Positions 7,734-16,496 are shown, counted from the first letter of the stretch. The stretch is DNA of 36,569 bases from Phycisphaerae bacterium (GCA_002709295.1 PAQL01000012.1:281328-317896), one strand, 5' to 3'. Translations and numbers: made by a program. The notes: generated by a model from the sequence alone, not told the origin.

Positions 7734-9088
7734 GAGGGCTCGCCAATCCGTCTCCGCGGGACCGCACGGCTCACCCCCGCGTTCGGGGACGGCAGCCCCA
7801 CTCCGCCGGACTGGAGCAGCGAGTGCGGACGGATGCGTTCATTCAGCGGACGGAAACGGTTGAACTCGCGAAGGCCCTTCATGAGATCCCACCGCCATCG
7901 CACGGAGAAGGGAACCTTCCGAAAGACCTCGCCGGCAAGCATGTTCACCACCGCACGGTGGACCCCGAGGGGACCGTCGCCTCTGACGATGAGCTCCCGG
8001 AATGAATGGTCGTAGAAGTTCCGGATGAGGTTCATGAAGGTCCCACGCAGTCCGGAGATCCGTGCATGGTGCGCCCGTGTGGCGGCACGCGGGCGCATCC
8101 TGCCCGCGGCGACGTCGAGAATCCGTCGCGCCGCATGGACGCCGCCCTCGAGGCCGAGACTCACTCCGGTGGACCAGACCGGGTCGATGAACGCGGCGGC
8201 GTCACCGACCATGAACCATCCCGCATCCGCGTGTCGATCACAGGTGTAGGAGAAGTCGCCCACGACCTGGTTGCGATCGGGCCCGGTGGCATCGGACATC
8301 CGCTGGGCCATGGCCGGACAGTTCTCGAGGCACCATGTGAGACGCTGGTCGGCGGGGACCGGGATCGACTTCGACAGTTCACCGTCGATGACCGCCCCGA
8401 TGCTCGTGGTCTTCTCGTCGATCGGAATCAGCCAGAACCAGCCTTCGCGGCACATTGCAAGGGTCGCGAAGCCGTCCCGATCGCCGGAGTTCCGAAGCAC
8501 GCCCTCGTAATGTTCGAAGTAAGAGACGTTCCGAAAGCCCGGAAGGAACCTCTTCGTGCCGAGATGCCGGGCGAGCACGCAGGCCTGACCGCTGGCGTCG
8601 ATGACCCAGTCGGCACGAAGTCGGCCGCCGTCGAGGGTCATGCGGACATCGCCGTGCTCGATGCTCTCGAACGTCCTGACGCTCTCGCCGAACCGGTAAC
8701 GGGCTCCCGCCTCGGCTGCGGCATCCGCGATCATACGGTCGAAGATCGACCGGCGGATGTTGAAGGTCTGCTTCAACCCGTCCCCGAACATCTCCTCGAA
8801 GGAGATCGCGGCGGGTTCCCGGCGTCCGTCGCCGAACTCGATCTCGAGGCCGCGCTTCACCATGTGCGGCAGCGAGCGCACCCGATCCATCAGATCGAGT
8901 TCCTCCATCAGTCTCTGGGCGTGGGGCAGCATCGACTCCCCGATCCGGAAACGGGGGAACTCGGTCTTGTCGATCACCACGACGTCGAGACCCGCCCGGG
9001 CGAGCTCGAGGGCCGCGACGCTTCCCGCGGGTCCCGCTCCGATGATCGCGACATCGCATCGATCGTCCGACTCTGAGCGGGCGATCAT
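7718..9088 (-). CDS. Flavin-dependent halogenase-like FAD oxidoreductase
   Basis: Starting at ATG 9088 the product is 456 aa. An upstream in-frame ATG at 9148 is less likely because 9088 forms an ATGA overlap with the chorismatase stop. GAGPAGS (17-23) is the FAD Rossmann motif, WFWLIP (217-222) fits the WxWxIP signature of flavin-dependent halogenases, and GDAAAFIDPVWSTGVSLG (295-312) is the second FAD-binding segment. K78 in MVKRG lies after GESMLP, where halogenases acting on carrier- or phenol-bound substrates have their catalytic lysine. Xanthomonadins are brominated aryl polyenes and their cluster contains a homologous flavoprotein, so ring halogenation is plausible; a desaturase/oxygenase role remains possible. 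A flavin reductase is not encoded nearby. Confidence 0.75.
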   Translation of the reverse strand: MIARSESDDRCDVAIIGAGPAGSVAALELARAGLDVVVIDKTEFPRFRIGESMLPHAQRLMEELDLMDRVRSLPHMVKRGLEIEFGDGRREPAAISFEEMFGDGLKQTFNIRRSIFDRMIADAAAEAGARYRFGESVRTFESIEHGDVRMTLDGGRLRADWVIDASGQACVLARHLGTKRFLPGFRNVSYFEHYEGVLRNSGDRDGFATLAMCREGWFWLIPIDEKTTSIGAVIDGELSKSIPVPADQRLTWCLENCPAMAQRMSDATGPDRNQVVGDFSYTCDRHADAGWFMVGDAAAFIDPVWSTGVSLGLEGGVHAARRILDVAAGRMRPRAATRAHHARISGLRGTFMNLIRNFYDHSFRELIVRGDGPLGVHRAVVNMLAGEVFRKVPFSVRWRWDLMKGLREFNRFRPLNERIRPHSLLQSGGVGLPSPNAGVSRAVPRRRIGEPSWQSH

Positions 9089-10038
9089 CGCGAGTCTCCG
9101 ATCGGAGCCCGGTTCGAACTCCCCCTGCAACCGGGAAAGGCGGCGCATTCGATCTCGACGAGGAGTTCCGGTCGGCAGAGCCGCTGCTGGCGGATCTCGA
9201 CGACCGCATCCGTGTCCCGGACCAGTGCCGAGATCTCGTCACTCAGCCGTTCGGAGAAGCGGATCTCCGGGAGGTAGATCAGCCAGTCGTCCATCACCGA
9301 GAGATCCGTGCCGGGCCAGGCCCGCTCGACGATGACCTCCAGGTTGCGGAAGGTCTCCTCGAGTTGCGCGACGAAGTCGTCGTGGACCGATGCCTCTCCG
9401 ACCACGCTCGCCGTCCCGCTCACCAGAAGGGCGTCGGCCCCGGAGATCTCGAGCAGGCACGCTCTCGCGAATGCCGGCGGCGGATCGCCGTAGAGATCCG
9501 AATAGTCGTCGGGCCTTATCTGCCGGGGGTTGTCCACCACCCGGGGCGACTTCTCTCCATGCAGGAGATGGATGACCAGGTCGTCCCCGGCATGCCCGAC
9601 CCCGGAGGCGACCGGATAGCGGACCGTCGATCCATGAACATCGGAGAAGCCCCGGTGGCGACCGGCGTTGAACGACATGTAGCGGTCGCGATCGACGCCT
9701 CCCTCGGAAGCGTCGTCGTTGATCCTTGGAATGAAATTCCAGGCCCGCCAGAGGCGATCCGCATCCAGTCCGTCGAGGACGGTTCGATATGCCTTCCGGG
9801 TCTCCTGCTCGAACTCGGACGGCGTCATCGATGCGGCATCCCGCACCCGCACGCAGCGATGGCCGCCGGTGATGCACGAGGTCTCGCCGGCGTCACCGAA
9901 CAGCTGTCCCGCCCAGGCTGGAAGATCGGAGACCGCACCGGTCGCCGCCCATCCACCGTCTGAGTGATCGCTTCCGAGGGCCGCTTCCGGAGAGGAGGCG
10001 ACCACGACACCCGGTCTGTCCTCGGAGTCTCGGTGCAT
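9085..10038 (-). CDS. Chorismatase (XanB2/Hyg5/FkbO-like), hydroxybenzoate-forming
   Basis: The 317-residue product matches the chorismatase/pteridine-dependent dioxygenase-like family. Motifs include RAWNFIPRIN (98-107), RYMSFNAGRHRGF (119-131), NPRQI (170-174), SGTASVVGE (207-215) and CRPELLVEIE (288-297), in the family order. These enzymes hydrolyse chorismate; subfamilies give a dihydroxy-cyclohexadiene acid, 3-hydroxybenzoate, or 3- plus 4-hydroxybenzoate (XanB2). I cannot assign the subtype. In this operon it most likely makes the aryl starter unit. ATG 10038 lies 2 nt after the ketosynthase stop; an ATG at 10077 with GAGG upstream would add 13 residues and overlap the ketosynthase. It overlaps the flavoprotein gene by ATGA. 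Confidence 0.85.
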   Translation of the reverse strand: MHRDSEDRPGVVVASSPEAALGSDHSDGGWAATGAVSDLPAWAGQLFGDAGETSCITGGHRCVRVRDAASMTPSEFEQETRKAYRTVLDGLDADRLWRAWNFIPRINDDASEGGVDRDRYMSFNAGRHRGFSDVHGSTVRYPVASGVGHAGDDLVIHLLHGEKSPRVVDNPRQIRPDDYSDLYGDPPPAFARACLLEISGADALLVSGTASVVGEASVHDDFVAQLEETFRNLEVIVERAWPGTDLSVMDDWLIYLPEIRFSERLSDEISALVRDTDAVVEIRQQRLCRPELLVEIECAAFPGCRGSSNRAPIGDSR

Positions 10039-10040
10039 CT

Positions 10041-12227
10041 TCAGGATGATATCGACTGGATCCCCACGCTCCCGCATCCACCCGCCTCATCCCGGGCGAT
10101 CACGGTCGCGGGATTCGATTCGGTGATTGCAGCCGCGATCTGGAGCATGGGCTGGACCGAATGCCGCTCGAAGAGGTCTCCCATGCTGCAGGGGCGCCCC
10201 TTCGCCACGCGATCCACGAGACGGTCTCCGGGTCGACCCCGACCCGAATCCGCCCCGCTGATCCGGAGCGGCCCCTCCTCGGCGGCCAGCGTCGCGGCGA
10301 GCGCATCCGCGGCCCCCCTCCAGTCCGAGGTCTCCGGCCACGAGATCGACGTCGAGGCGAGGTGCGCAAGGCCCCGGCGGCCCCGATCGGCCGCGGACGA
10401 TCGACTTTCGAGCAGGAACGCCACCGCCCCTTCGGCACACGGGCGATCGTCGAGCAGACGCAGTCGCTGCAGCACCGTTCGCACCCTGGGATGCGTCTCT
10501 TCCGCCGCCACCACGATCGCACGATCCGCCTGACCGCTCTGAAGATGACGTCGAGCCAGATGCATCGCCTCCAGGCCGGCCAGTCTCGTGCCCGAGGTGG
10601 ACAAAGTGAAGCCCTCGATGCCAAGTCCCAGACTCAGCTGGGCACTTCCGATGTTGGGAACGCTTTCCGCGAAGTGAAGTGGGTTCCCGGCGCCGAGCCC
10701 TTCCCGAATCAACTCCTCGTAGTAGTCGAGGGTGTACTCGGCGGCACCGAAACGGGTGCCCACGAAGGCGGCGGCGGATCGAACCATCGATTCGTCGAGC
10801 CCCGCACTCTCGACCGCAAGACGACCGGCGGCCCGCACCAGCCTGGCGAAGCGGGCGAGTCGTCGAACCGCACGCGGCTCGTCCAGACCCTCGAGGGCCG
10901 CGTCATCGATCATCCGTTCCCCGGGCCTGATCTCCTCGTCTCCGTCGGGTATCAGCACCCCCACCCCGGTGACGACCACGTCCTCGATCTCGTCGACGAC
11001 GGGCAGCATGGCGGTCGCCGGTGGGGATGCCTGCGACGACTCCACGCAGATCGCGGCATCCGCACCGCCGAAACCGAGGGAGACGACCAGACCGCGCTCG
11101 ATGGTCGCCTCGCGGGATTCGAGCACCAGATCGAGATCCGGAAAGGAGTCCGCATCCGGCACCGCGTTGGCGGCCGCGGGGATCCTCCCTCGTTCCATGG
11201 CGGCGATCAGCACCGCAAGCTCGATCGAGCCGGCCGCGGCGAGGGTGTGTCCGATCCGGCTCTTCAGAGCCGTGACCGGGATCTCACGAAGCTTCGGTCC
11301 GAACACCTCCGCCATGGCCTGATACTCCGCCGCATCGTTCGCCGGAGTCGAGGTGGCATGGGCGATCACCAGGTCGGGCGTCTCCACCGCGGCGGAACGC
11401 ACCGCTCTCGCCGCTCCGCGACCATCCGGGGCCGGCTGGGTCAGATGATGCGCATCACTGGCGGCACCCCAGCCCAGGACACGAGCGAGCGGAACCGCGC
11501 CGCGGGCAGCGGCACCGGAGGCCCGCTCGAGGACGAACACGCCGTATCCCTCGCCGACCCGCATCCCCTCGCGGTCCGCGGTGAAGGGCCGAAGCGGACC
11601 CTCGGCCACCAGGCGGAGACAGGAGAAACCGGCGAACGCGAATTCGCTGATCGGGTCGTAGGAGACCGCGATCACGATGTCGGCCTCGCCCAGCAGGATG
11701 GCGGTGGCACCGAGAGACATCGAGGAGACCCCGGACGCGCACGCGGCGGAGATGGTGCTGCCACCCAGCGCGATACCGGTCCCCTCGAGAGCGTCTCGAT
11801 TCACGGTGGCGGTCAGGGTCCGGGCGTAATCCCCCATCGCGTCGTTTCGAATGGCATGACCCAGATGCCGCATGCCCCCCAGGGTCGTTCCGAAGACCGC
11901 CTCCACCGTGGTGCCCGCGGCCCGGAGTTCCTCGATCACCGCGGGTTCGAGTCCCGCCTCCCGAAGCCCGGCGCCGATCACCCCGCGGATCCCGGTCTCC
12001 GCCCGATCGGGCTCCCCGCCGGACAGCGGTTCGGACTGGGCCGCCCGGACCACCCGATCGTCCTCCGGCGGGAACGATCCCTCGATCGCAGGCGCCTCGT
12101 CGATCCCGACCCGGTCCTGAAGCATCGCCTCGAGAATCGCGCGTCGATCCGTTCCCAGCGAACAACATGCCGCGGCGGCGGTGATCACCACGCCATCGTC
12201 GCCGGATTCGATCTCGTTTCCGTTCAT
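10041..12227 (-). CDS. Ketosynthase fused to a cysteine-less ketosynthase-like (CLF-type) half
   Basis: A single 728-residue polypeptide with two thiolase-fold halves. The first (about 10-398) is a complete elongating ketosynthase: active-site Cys163 in SAACASG, His290 in AHATSTPAND, Lys322 and His327 in KSRIGH, and the C-terminal GFGGADA. The second (about 415-728) restarts with DVVVTGVGVL and runs through SVPNIGSAQLSLGL to TLSTSGTRLAGLEA (541-554), where the nucleophile position is Gly546 rather than Cys; the later histidine motifs are also not recognisable. This is the arrangement of KS plus chain-length factor, which in aryl polyene systems are separate subunits. The frame has no internal stop or obvious start at the junction. 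Its ATG overlaps the dehydratase stop (ATGA). Confidence 0.85.
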   Translation of the reverse strand: MNGNEIESGDDGVVITAAAACCSLGTDRRAILEAMLQDRVGIDEAPAIEGSFPPEDDRVVRAAQSEPLSGGEPDRAETGIRGVIGAGLREAGLEPAVIEELRAAGTTVEAVFGTTLGGMRHLGHAIRNDAMGDYARTLTATVNRDALEGTGIALGGSTISAACASGVSSMSLGATAILLGEADIVIAVSYDPISEFAFAGFSCLRLVAEGPLRPFTADREGMRVGEGYGVFVLERASGAAARGAVPLARVLGWGAASDAHHLTQPAPDGRGAARAVRSAAVETPDLVIAHATSTPANDAAEYQAMAEVFGPKLREIPVTALKSRIGHTLAAAGSIELAVLIAAMERGRIPAAANAVPDADSFPDLDLVLESREATIERGLVVSLGFGGADAAICVESSQASPPATAMLPVVDEIEDVVVTGVGVLIPDGDEEIRPGERMIDDAALEGLDEPRAVRRLARFARLVRAAGRLAVESAGLDESMVRSAAAFVGTRFGAAEYTLDYYEELIREGLGAGNPLHFAESVPNIGSAQLSLGLGIEGFTLSTSGTRLAGLEAMHLARRHLQSGQADRAIVVAAEETHPRVRTVLQRLRLLDDRPCAEGAVAFLLESRSSAADRGRRGLAHLASTSISWPETSDWRGAADALAATLAAEEGPLRISGADSGRGRPGDRLVDRVAKGRPCSMGDLFERHSVQPMLQIAAAITESNPATVIARDEAGGCGSVGIQSISS

Positions 12228-12661
12228 GACTGCGATCCGGAGAGACTCACCGCGACCGCGCCGATCACCGCGGTTCTTCCATCCACCTCGGAAGTGAAGT
12301 CGTAACGATGGATCGTGCCCATCGAGCGGTCGAACCGGACCGAGACCTCGATGGTCGCGGGCGGAACCACCGGCTGCTTGAATCTCGCCTCGTGCATGAC
12401 CAGCATTCCCGCCCCGTCGCCACCGAACCGGCGATGGGCGGACGCTCCCGCGAGCTGGGCCGCGGACTCCACCAGAAGGACCCCCGGCACCAGCGGACGT
12501 CCGGGGAAATGGCCGCGGAAGAAGTCCTCCTCGCCGGTGGGACTCCAGACGCCGCGGCCACCCTCGTCATCGAGATGATCGATGCGATCGAGAAAGCGGA
12601 ACGGATCCCCGTGAGGAAGGGCCAGGAGCGCCGCCTCGAATGATGTCGTCTCCTGATCCAT
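12224..12661 (-). CDS. FabZ/ApeP-like 3-hydroxyacyl-ACP dehydratase
   Basis: A 145-residue single hot-dog domain. LPHGDPFRFLDRI (15-27) and HFPGRPLVPGVLLVESAAQ (51-69) are the FabZ-type motifs, with the catalytic histidine at H51 and the acid at E65. It would dehydrate 3-hydroxyacyl-ACP intermediates to give the conjugated polyene. The length equals a typical FabZ. ATG 12661 shares one base with the stop of the acyl carrier protein (TGATG), and the stop overlaps the ketosynthase start, so ACP, dehydratase and ketosynthase are translationally linked. The matching 3-ketoacyl reductase is not in this window. Confidence 0.85.
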   Translation of the reverse strand: MDQETTSFEAALLALPHGDPFRFLDRIDHLDDEGGRGVWSPTGEEDFFRGHFPGRPLVPGVLLVESAAQLAGASAHRRFGGDGAGMLVMHEARFKQPVVPPATIEVSVRFDRSMGTIHRYDFTSEVDGRTAVIGAVAVSLSGSQS

Positions 12662-12921
12662 CAATCCTGCCGAAGTTCGCCGACGAAGTCCACGAAGGCA
12701 CCGATGGTCCGCATCGTGTCCGGACCGAGTCGATCGTTCGGGATCTTGATTCCAAGCCGCTTCTCGGTCCCGGTCACCACCATCAGCAGGTCCAGTGAAT
12801 CGAGTCCGAGCTCCTCACCGACCATCGGGGTGTCGGGAGTGAGCTCCATCGATCCGAGCTTGAGATCGGTTCGAAGGACGTCGCAGACGATGTCGTAGAG
12901 ATCGGTTGATTGATCCGGCAT
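12661..12921 (-). CDS. Acyl carrier protein
   Basis: An 86-residue acidic protein with the carrier signature GEELGLDSLDLLMVV; the phosphopantetheine site is Ser42 in GLDSLD. The ATG at 12921 is chosen by analogy with other ACPs; an in-frame ATG at 12945 would add eight residues and overlap the permease stop. There is no clear SD for either, consistent with translational coupling to the permease. It would carry the aryl starter and the growing polyene. Proteobacterial aryl polyene clusters usually have two ACPs, whereas only this one is seen here. No phosphopantetheinyl transferase is encoded nearby. Confidence 0.85.
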   Translation of the reverse strand: MPDQSTDLYDIVCDVLRTDLKLGSMELTPDTPMVGEELGLDSLDLLMVVTGTEKRLGIKIPNDRLGPDTMRTIGAFVDFVGELRQD

Positions 12922-12935
12922 GTCGGTATTCGATT

Positions 12936-14213
12936 TCACCGCCATCGGGCGATTGCGAGTCGGGCCCCGACGAGACAGACCACGGTGGTCGCGACGATGA
13001 CGCCGATCGCCGGAGCGATCCGTCCGAGCATCGCCCCAAGGGTGTCGTCGGGCGTGGTGTACCAGAGTACCTGTTGCAGGGCCGTGATGGACCTTGCATT
13101 GAAGGCCCATTCCCCGATTGCCTTGAGGGAGGACGGCATCAGGAAGGTCGGAATCATGCTCCCACCCACCGCGCTGAGCACGAGGACGGTGATCGTGCCG
13201 ATCGTCGTCTGTTGCCTCCGGGTTCTGGCCAGACCGGTGATCAGCATTCCCAGGCCCGCGGCCCCCGCGGCCACCACCGGAACGAGAATCGCAAGGGACA
13301 CGAGCTGCCGGACGGAGAAGAAGCGCACGTCGAAGGCCGCCGCGGCCCAGGCCAGCATCACGATGATCTGCACCACGCCCACGGCGATCGCGAAGAGGAA
13401 CCGGTTCAGAACCATCGACCACGCACCGATGCCGGAGGCCCGAAGCCGATCCAGAATCCCTCGTTCGTGTTCCTCGAGCAGCCAGCCGGTGGTCGACAAG
13501 GCGCTGAAGAGCATGAACATCACCCCGATCGCGGCGGTGTAGTAGGTGACCAGCGACGGAGCCCCCTGACCGACCTTCACCTCCGTGGAATCGATCGGCA
13601 CCTGCGCTGATTCGGCGATCCTTCCGATGGCCCCGGCGAAATCGGCATCCTCCTGCCCGGTCGCGGGAGCGGACTGAAGCGATCGTGCGAGTCCCTGCTG
13701 TCTCGGGGTCAGTGGTCCGGCCACCATCTCGAAGACCCTGATCTCCCGGCCGAGCAGCTCCGCGGCGAGGCCCTCCCACGCGGAGGCCGCCAGCACGCCG
13801 CGGGCGAACTCCGGCGCGATGGGGTTCGCACGATCGAATCGGATCTCCAGCGGCCTGATCGCCCCCCCCGGATCGCGAAGCGACTCGCCGAATCCCTTCG
13901 GGACCACGATCCCGGCCGGATACTCGCCACCCGCGATCAGCGTGTCGATCGCCTCGGGCTGATCACCGGTGACGGAGACCAGATCGATGCGGCTGGCCGA
14001 TCTCGCCGCCTCGACCAGTCGCCCGGATGCCTCGCTCCGATCGAGATCGAGCAGGGCCACGCGGACCTTGTTCTCCCCGTTCCGGCCGAATCCTCCGAAC
14101 ACCGTGGCGAAGATCGACAGGAAGACGATCGGCACGATCGCGTAGAGCCCGAGACCGAGGCGGTCGCGGCGCAGTGTGATCCAGGCCATTCGAAGCAGTG
14201 CCAGACGTCTCAT
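12936..14213 (-). CDS. ABC-2 type transporter permease
   Basis: A 425-residue protein with one N-terminal membrane segment (about 19-41), a large extracytoplasmic domain (about 48-225) and a cluster of membrane segments at the C-terminus (from about 228). This is the layout of the larger ABC-2 permeases (YhgE/YbhR-like) that export lipophilic compounds. EEHERGILDRLRASG in the cytoplasmic coupling loop is typical of the family. Its partner is almost certainly the ATPase at 17220-18179, the only ABC ATPase in the window and part of the same operon. The ATG overlaps the stop of the LPLAT gene (ATGA). It is the likely exporter of the pathway product. Confidence 0.8.
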   Translation of the reverse strand: MRRLALLRMAWITLRRDRLGLGLYAIVPIVFLSIFATVFGGFGRNGENKVRVALLDLDRSEASGRLVEAARSASRIDLVSVTGDQPEAIDTLIAGGEYPAGIVVPKGFGESLRDPGGAIRPLEIRFDRANPIAPEFARGVLAASAWEGLAAELLGREIRVFEMVAGPLTPRQQGLARSLQSAPATGQEDADFAGAIGRIAESAQVPIDSTEVKVGQGAPSLVTYYTAAIGVMFMLFSALSTTGWLLEEHERGILDRLRASGIGAWSMVLNRFLFAIAVGVVQIIVMLAWAAAAFDVRFFSVRQLVSLAILVPVVAAGAAGLGMLITGLARTRRQQTTIGTITVLVLSAVGGSMIPTFLMPSSLKAIGEWAFNARSITALQQVLWYTTPDDTLGAMLGRIAPAIGVIVATTVVCLVGARLAIARWR

Positions 14214-15148
14214 GCGGCACTCTCCACGGCGACCCCGGGAGCGGGATCCGCATCACGCCAGACCGGATGGACGTTCAGCCATTCGGTGGGCCGTTCGCGG
14301 ATCACGGTCTCCATCTTCTCGACCCATCCCCGCACCGCGGAGTGATTGCCCGGATCGCCGCGAAGGTCGCCCTCCATCGAGAGCGGTGCATCCATGCGCA
14401 GCGCTAGGCCACCCCCCGGCATTCTCCAGTTGAAGACCGGAACCACCAGGGCTCCGGTCGATTCGGCGAGCTTGAACGGACCGATCGGAATCTCCATCCT
14501 CCGACCGAAGACCGGAACCGGGGTTCCCCGCTGGCCGGGCTGGACGCGATCCGCGAGCAGAGCGACGACCTCGCCCCGGCCGAGCACGTCTCTCAATCCC
14601 GCCCAGGTGCCTAGACCGTCGTCGACCGCATGGCCGACCACCCCGAGTCGTCGTCGGGCCCGGGTCCGCATCCGCTCGAGAGTCCCGATGGAATCGCGGT
14701 GATAGAGCACGTGGATCGGAACGTGCTTCCCGATGTAGGCGGCCGCGGGCTCGAACTCTCCCATGTGCATCGAGAGCAGGACGATGCCTCGACCGCTCCG
14801 GTCGCTGAAATGTCGACGGAACTCCGTGAGTCCCTCCACCGATTCGAGCCGGTCGAGGAGCCGGTCCGTCGGCATCCGCGATGCGACGGCGATCCCCTCC
14901 ATGTATCGCTGCATGCTTTCGAGGACCCCGCGACCGTAGGCGTCGAGTGCCGCGGGATCGGCATCGGATCCGAGAATCACCCGCCCGTTCTCGATCAGGG
15001 ACTCCCGCCAGCCCGTCGCCCGCTTCCAGGTCTGCGCCACCATGGTCGGCCGCAGTCGGGTCGTGATCCAGGGTGCGTGCGCATATCCCCTCAGCAGGAG
15101 GGACACCGCGATGCGTTCGGCCAGAGGCGTCCTCTTCCGGTCGCTCAT
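14210..15148 (-). CDS. LpxL/HtrB-type lysophospholipid acyltransferase
   Basis: With ATG 15148 the product has 312 residues, the usual size of lauroyl/myristoyl acyltransferases. SMHMGEFE with H128 and E133 supplies the HxxxxE/D catalytic pair, and later segments (VVALLADRVQPGQRG, GTPVPVFG, GALVVPVFNW) follow the family order. In aryl polyene clusters members of this family attach the polyene acyl chain to a lipid or sugar-lipid acceptor, in place of a lipid A acyl chain. The acceptor here is unknown. It starts 17 nt after the PlsC-type gene, the largest gap in the run, and its stop overlaps the permease start. Confidence 0.8.
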   Translation of the reverse strand: MSDRKRTPLAERIAVSLLLRGYAHAPWITTRLRPTMVAQTWKRATGWRESLIENGRVILGSDADPAALDAYGRGVLESMQRYMEGIAVASRMPTDRLLDRLESVEGLTEFRRHFSDRSGRGIVLLSMHMGEFEPAAAYIGKHVPIHVLYHRDSIGTLERMRTRARRRLGVVGHAVDDGLGTWAGLRDVLGRGEVVALLADRVQPGQRGTPVPVFGRRMEIPIGPFKLAESTGALVVPVFNWRMPGGGLALRMDAPLSMEGDLRGDPGNHSAVRGWVEKMETVIRERPTEWLNVHPVWRDADPAPGVAVESAA

Positions 15149-15165
15149 GCCTCGTTCCGCATCTT

Positions 15166-15927
15166 TCACGAGACGACTTCCACTTTCGCATCCTCGGTCC
15201 GAGCGTCTGCCGAATCCTCCTCCGGGACTTCCGGAGCCAGCCGGGTGATCGCCTCCCGAAGCCGTGCGGTGAAGGCCGCGGCGGACTCGTCCTCCTCGGC
15301 GTGAAGAGGATCTCCGAACGCGATTCTCAGCGGACCCGCCTGCGGCCAGCGCACTCCGGGCGGAAGCACGGAATCGGTGCCGTCGACGTGGGCCGGAATC
15401 ACGGGAAGCCCGTGACGTCGCGCGAGTTCCGCGGCCCCATGTCGAAATCGTCCCATGCGACCGGAACGGGACCGCGTGGCCTCGGGGAAGACCACCAGGC
15501 TCCAGCCGTCGACGAGCATCGCGTCGATCCGGTCGATCTGGGAGTACTCGCCGCCCTTGCGTTCGATCAGGAGGACGTTCATCGCGCTTCTGATGAACCA
15601 GATGACCACGTTTCTGAAGAGACGCTCCAGGAACGGCTGGGAGGACGTGGCTTCGAAGTAGTCGAGTCCCCCGACCGTCGCGGTCCGGCTCCGCCGGTCC
15701 CCGGGAATGGCGAGGAAGAGAACCGGGGTGTCGACGAGACTGTTGTGGTTGGCCACCACGATCGACTGTCCGAGAGCCTCGAAACGCTCCCGCCCGATCA
15801 CGTGGATGGGGACACGGCAGACCACCTTTCCGGTGTCGTGCAGGAACCGGAGGATGGTTCGAGCCAGCACCCGACTCGGCCATGAGACCGGAACCTTGAA
15901 GCCGGCGATGTCGCTGGATCGCGTCAT
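15166..15927 (-). CDS. PlsC-type 1-acyl-sn-glycerol-3-phosphate acyltransferase
   Basis: A 253-residue enzyme with the PlsC motifs NHNSLVD (60-66, NHxxxxD catalytic pair) and FPEATRSRSG (147-156, the acceptor phosphate site, usually FPEGTRS). Membrane-associated hydrophobic stretches flank the first motif. It may acylate a glycerol-phosphate or another hydroxyl acceptor. A second acyltransferase of this superfamily next to an LpxL type is common in aryl polyene/xanthomonadin-like clusters. ATG 15927 overlaps the stop of the lipoprotein gene (ATGA). The C-terminal tail after 225 is acidic and poorly structured. Confidence 0.8.
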   Translation of the reverse strand: MTRSSDIAGFKVPVSWPSRVLARTILRFLHDTGKVVCRVPIHVIGRERFEALGQSIVVANHNSLVDTPVLFLAIPGDRRSRTATVGGLDYFEATSSQPFLERLFRNVVIWFIRSAMNVLLIERKGGEYSQIDRIDAMLVDGWSLVVFPEATRSRSGRMGRFRHGAAELARRHGLPVIPAHVDGTDSVLPPGVRWPQAGPLRIAFGDPLHAEEDESAAAFTARLREAITRLAPEVPEEDSADARTEDAKVEVVS

Positions 15928-16496
15928 GGGATCTCGTCCCCGAGATCGGATTGCTCGGCCGCCCGCGCCCTGCGGATCCGGGATCGATCGAGCGCGGTCC
16001 CCATCGCGAACCGCACCCGGGTCTCGGGTCGATCGACCTCGAAGCGTGCCGATTCGAACTTGGGACGGGAGAGAAGGATCGAGATGTCGTTGGAGAAACC
16101 CCAGGGCTCGACCGGAAGACCGATGATGTTCCTGGTGAGGGTCTCGTCCCTCTCGATGTCGATGAAACCCGAGACCGCGGTCGGTATCGCCGGGACGTCC
16201 TCGAACACGATCCGGGTGATCGGGCAGGTGACCGGAACCGTCACGCCCTGAACCCATTGATCGACCTCGAGGAAGGACTCCGCGGACTGGTAGACCGCGA
16301 TATAGAGCATCTCCCCTTCCCACTTCGGTGTCTCGACCTCGACGATGAGGGTCATGGTCTCGCTCGGATCCGGCCCGCCGGAGTGGGCGGTCTCGGGTGC
16401 CGTGGCGCATCCGACCAGGGTCGAGACCATCAGAGTGACGATTGCGAACACGGTTCGCCCCGCCGGCATCCATCCGGTCGTGTGCGGCTCACGCAT
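15924..16496 (-). CDS. DUF2141-family lipoprotein
   Basis: A 190-residue protein with a lipoprotein signal peptide: a hydrophobic stretch 14-29 and a lipobox LVGC with Cys30. The mature part follows the DUF2141 pattern: an N-terminal beta strand set, LYIAVYQSAESF, and a conserved C-terminal block in which IGLPVEPWGFSND resembles the family consensus (IPxExYGFSN). DUF2141 proteins are small beta-sandwich exported proteins of unknown function. Placement in the pigment-like operon suggests handling of the exported product at the outer face of a membrane, which is inference. The start overlaps the methyltransferase end by 8 nt, and the stop overlaps the PlsC start. Confidence 0.7.
   Translation of the reverse strand: MREPHTTGWMPAGRTVFAIVTLMVSTLVGCATAPETAHSGGPDPSETMTLIVEVETPKWEGEMLYIAVYQSAESFLEVDQWVQGVTVPVTCPITRIVFEDVPAIPTAVSGFIDIERDETLTRNIIGLPVEPWGFSNDISILLSRPKFESARFEVDRPETRVRFAMGTALDRSRIRRARAAEQSDLGDEIP

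Noticed and set aside
10161-12305. 714-codon open frame antisense to the ketosynthase fusion
   Set aside because: Shadow frame; the opposite strand carries complete ketosynthase motifs.
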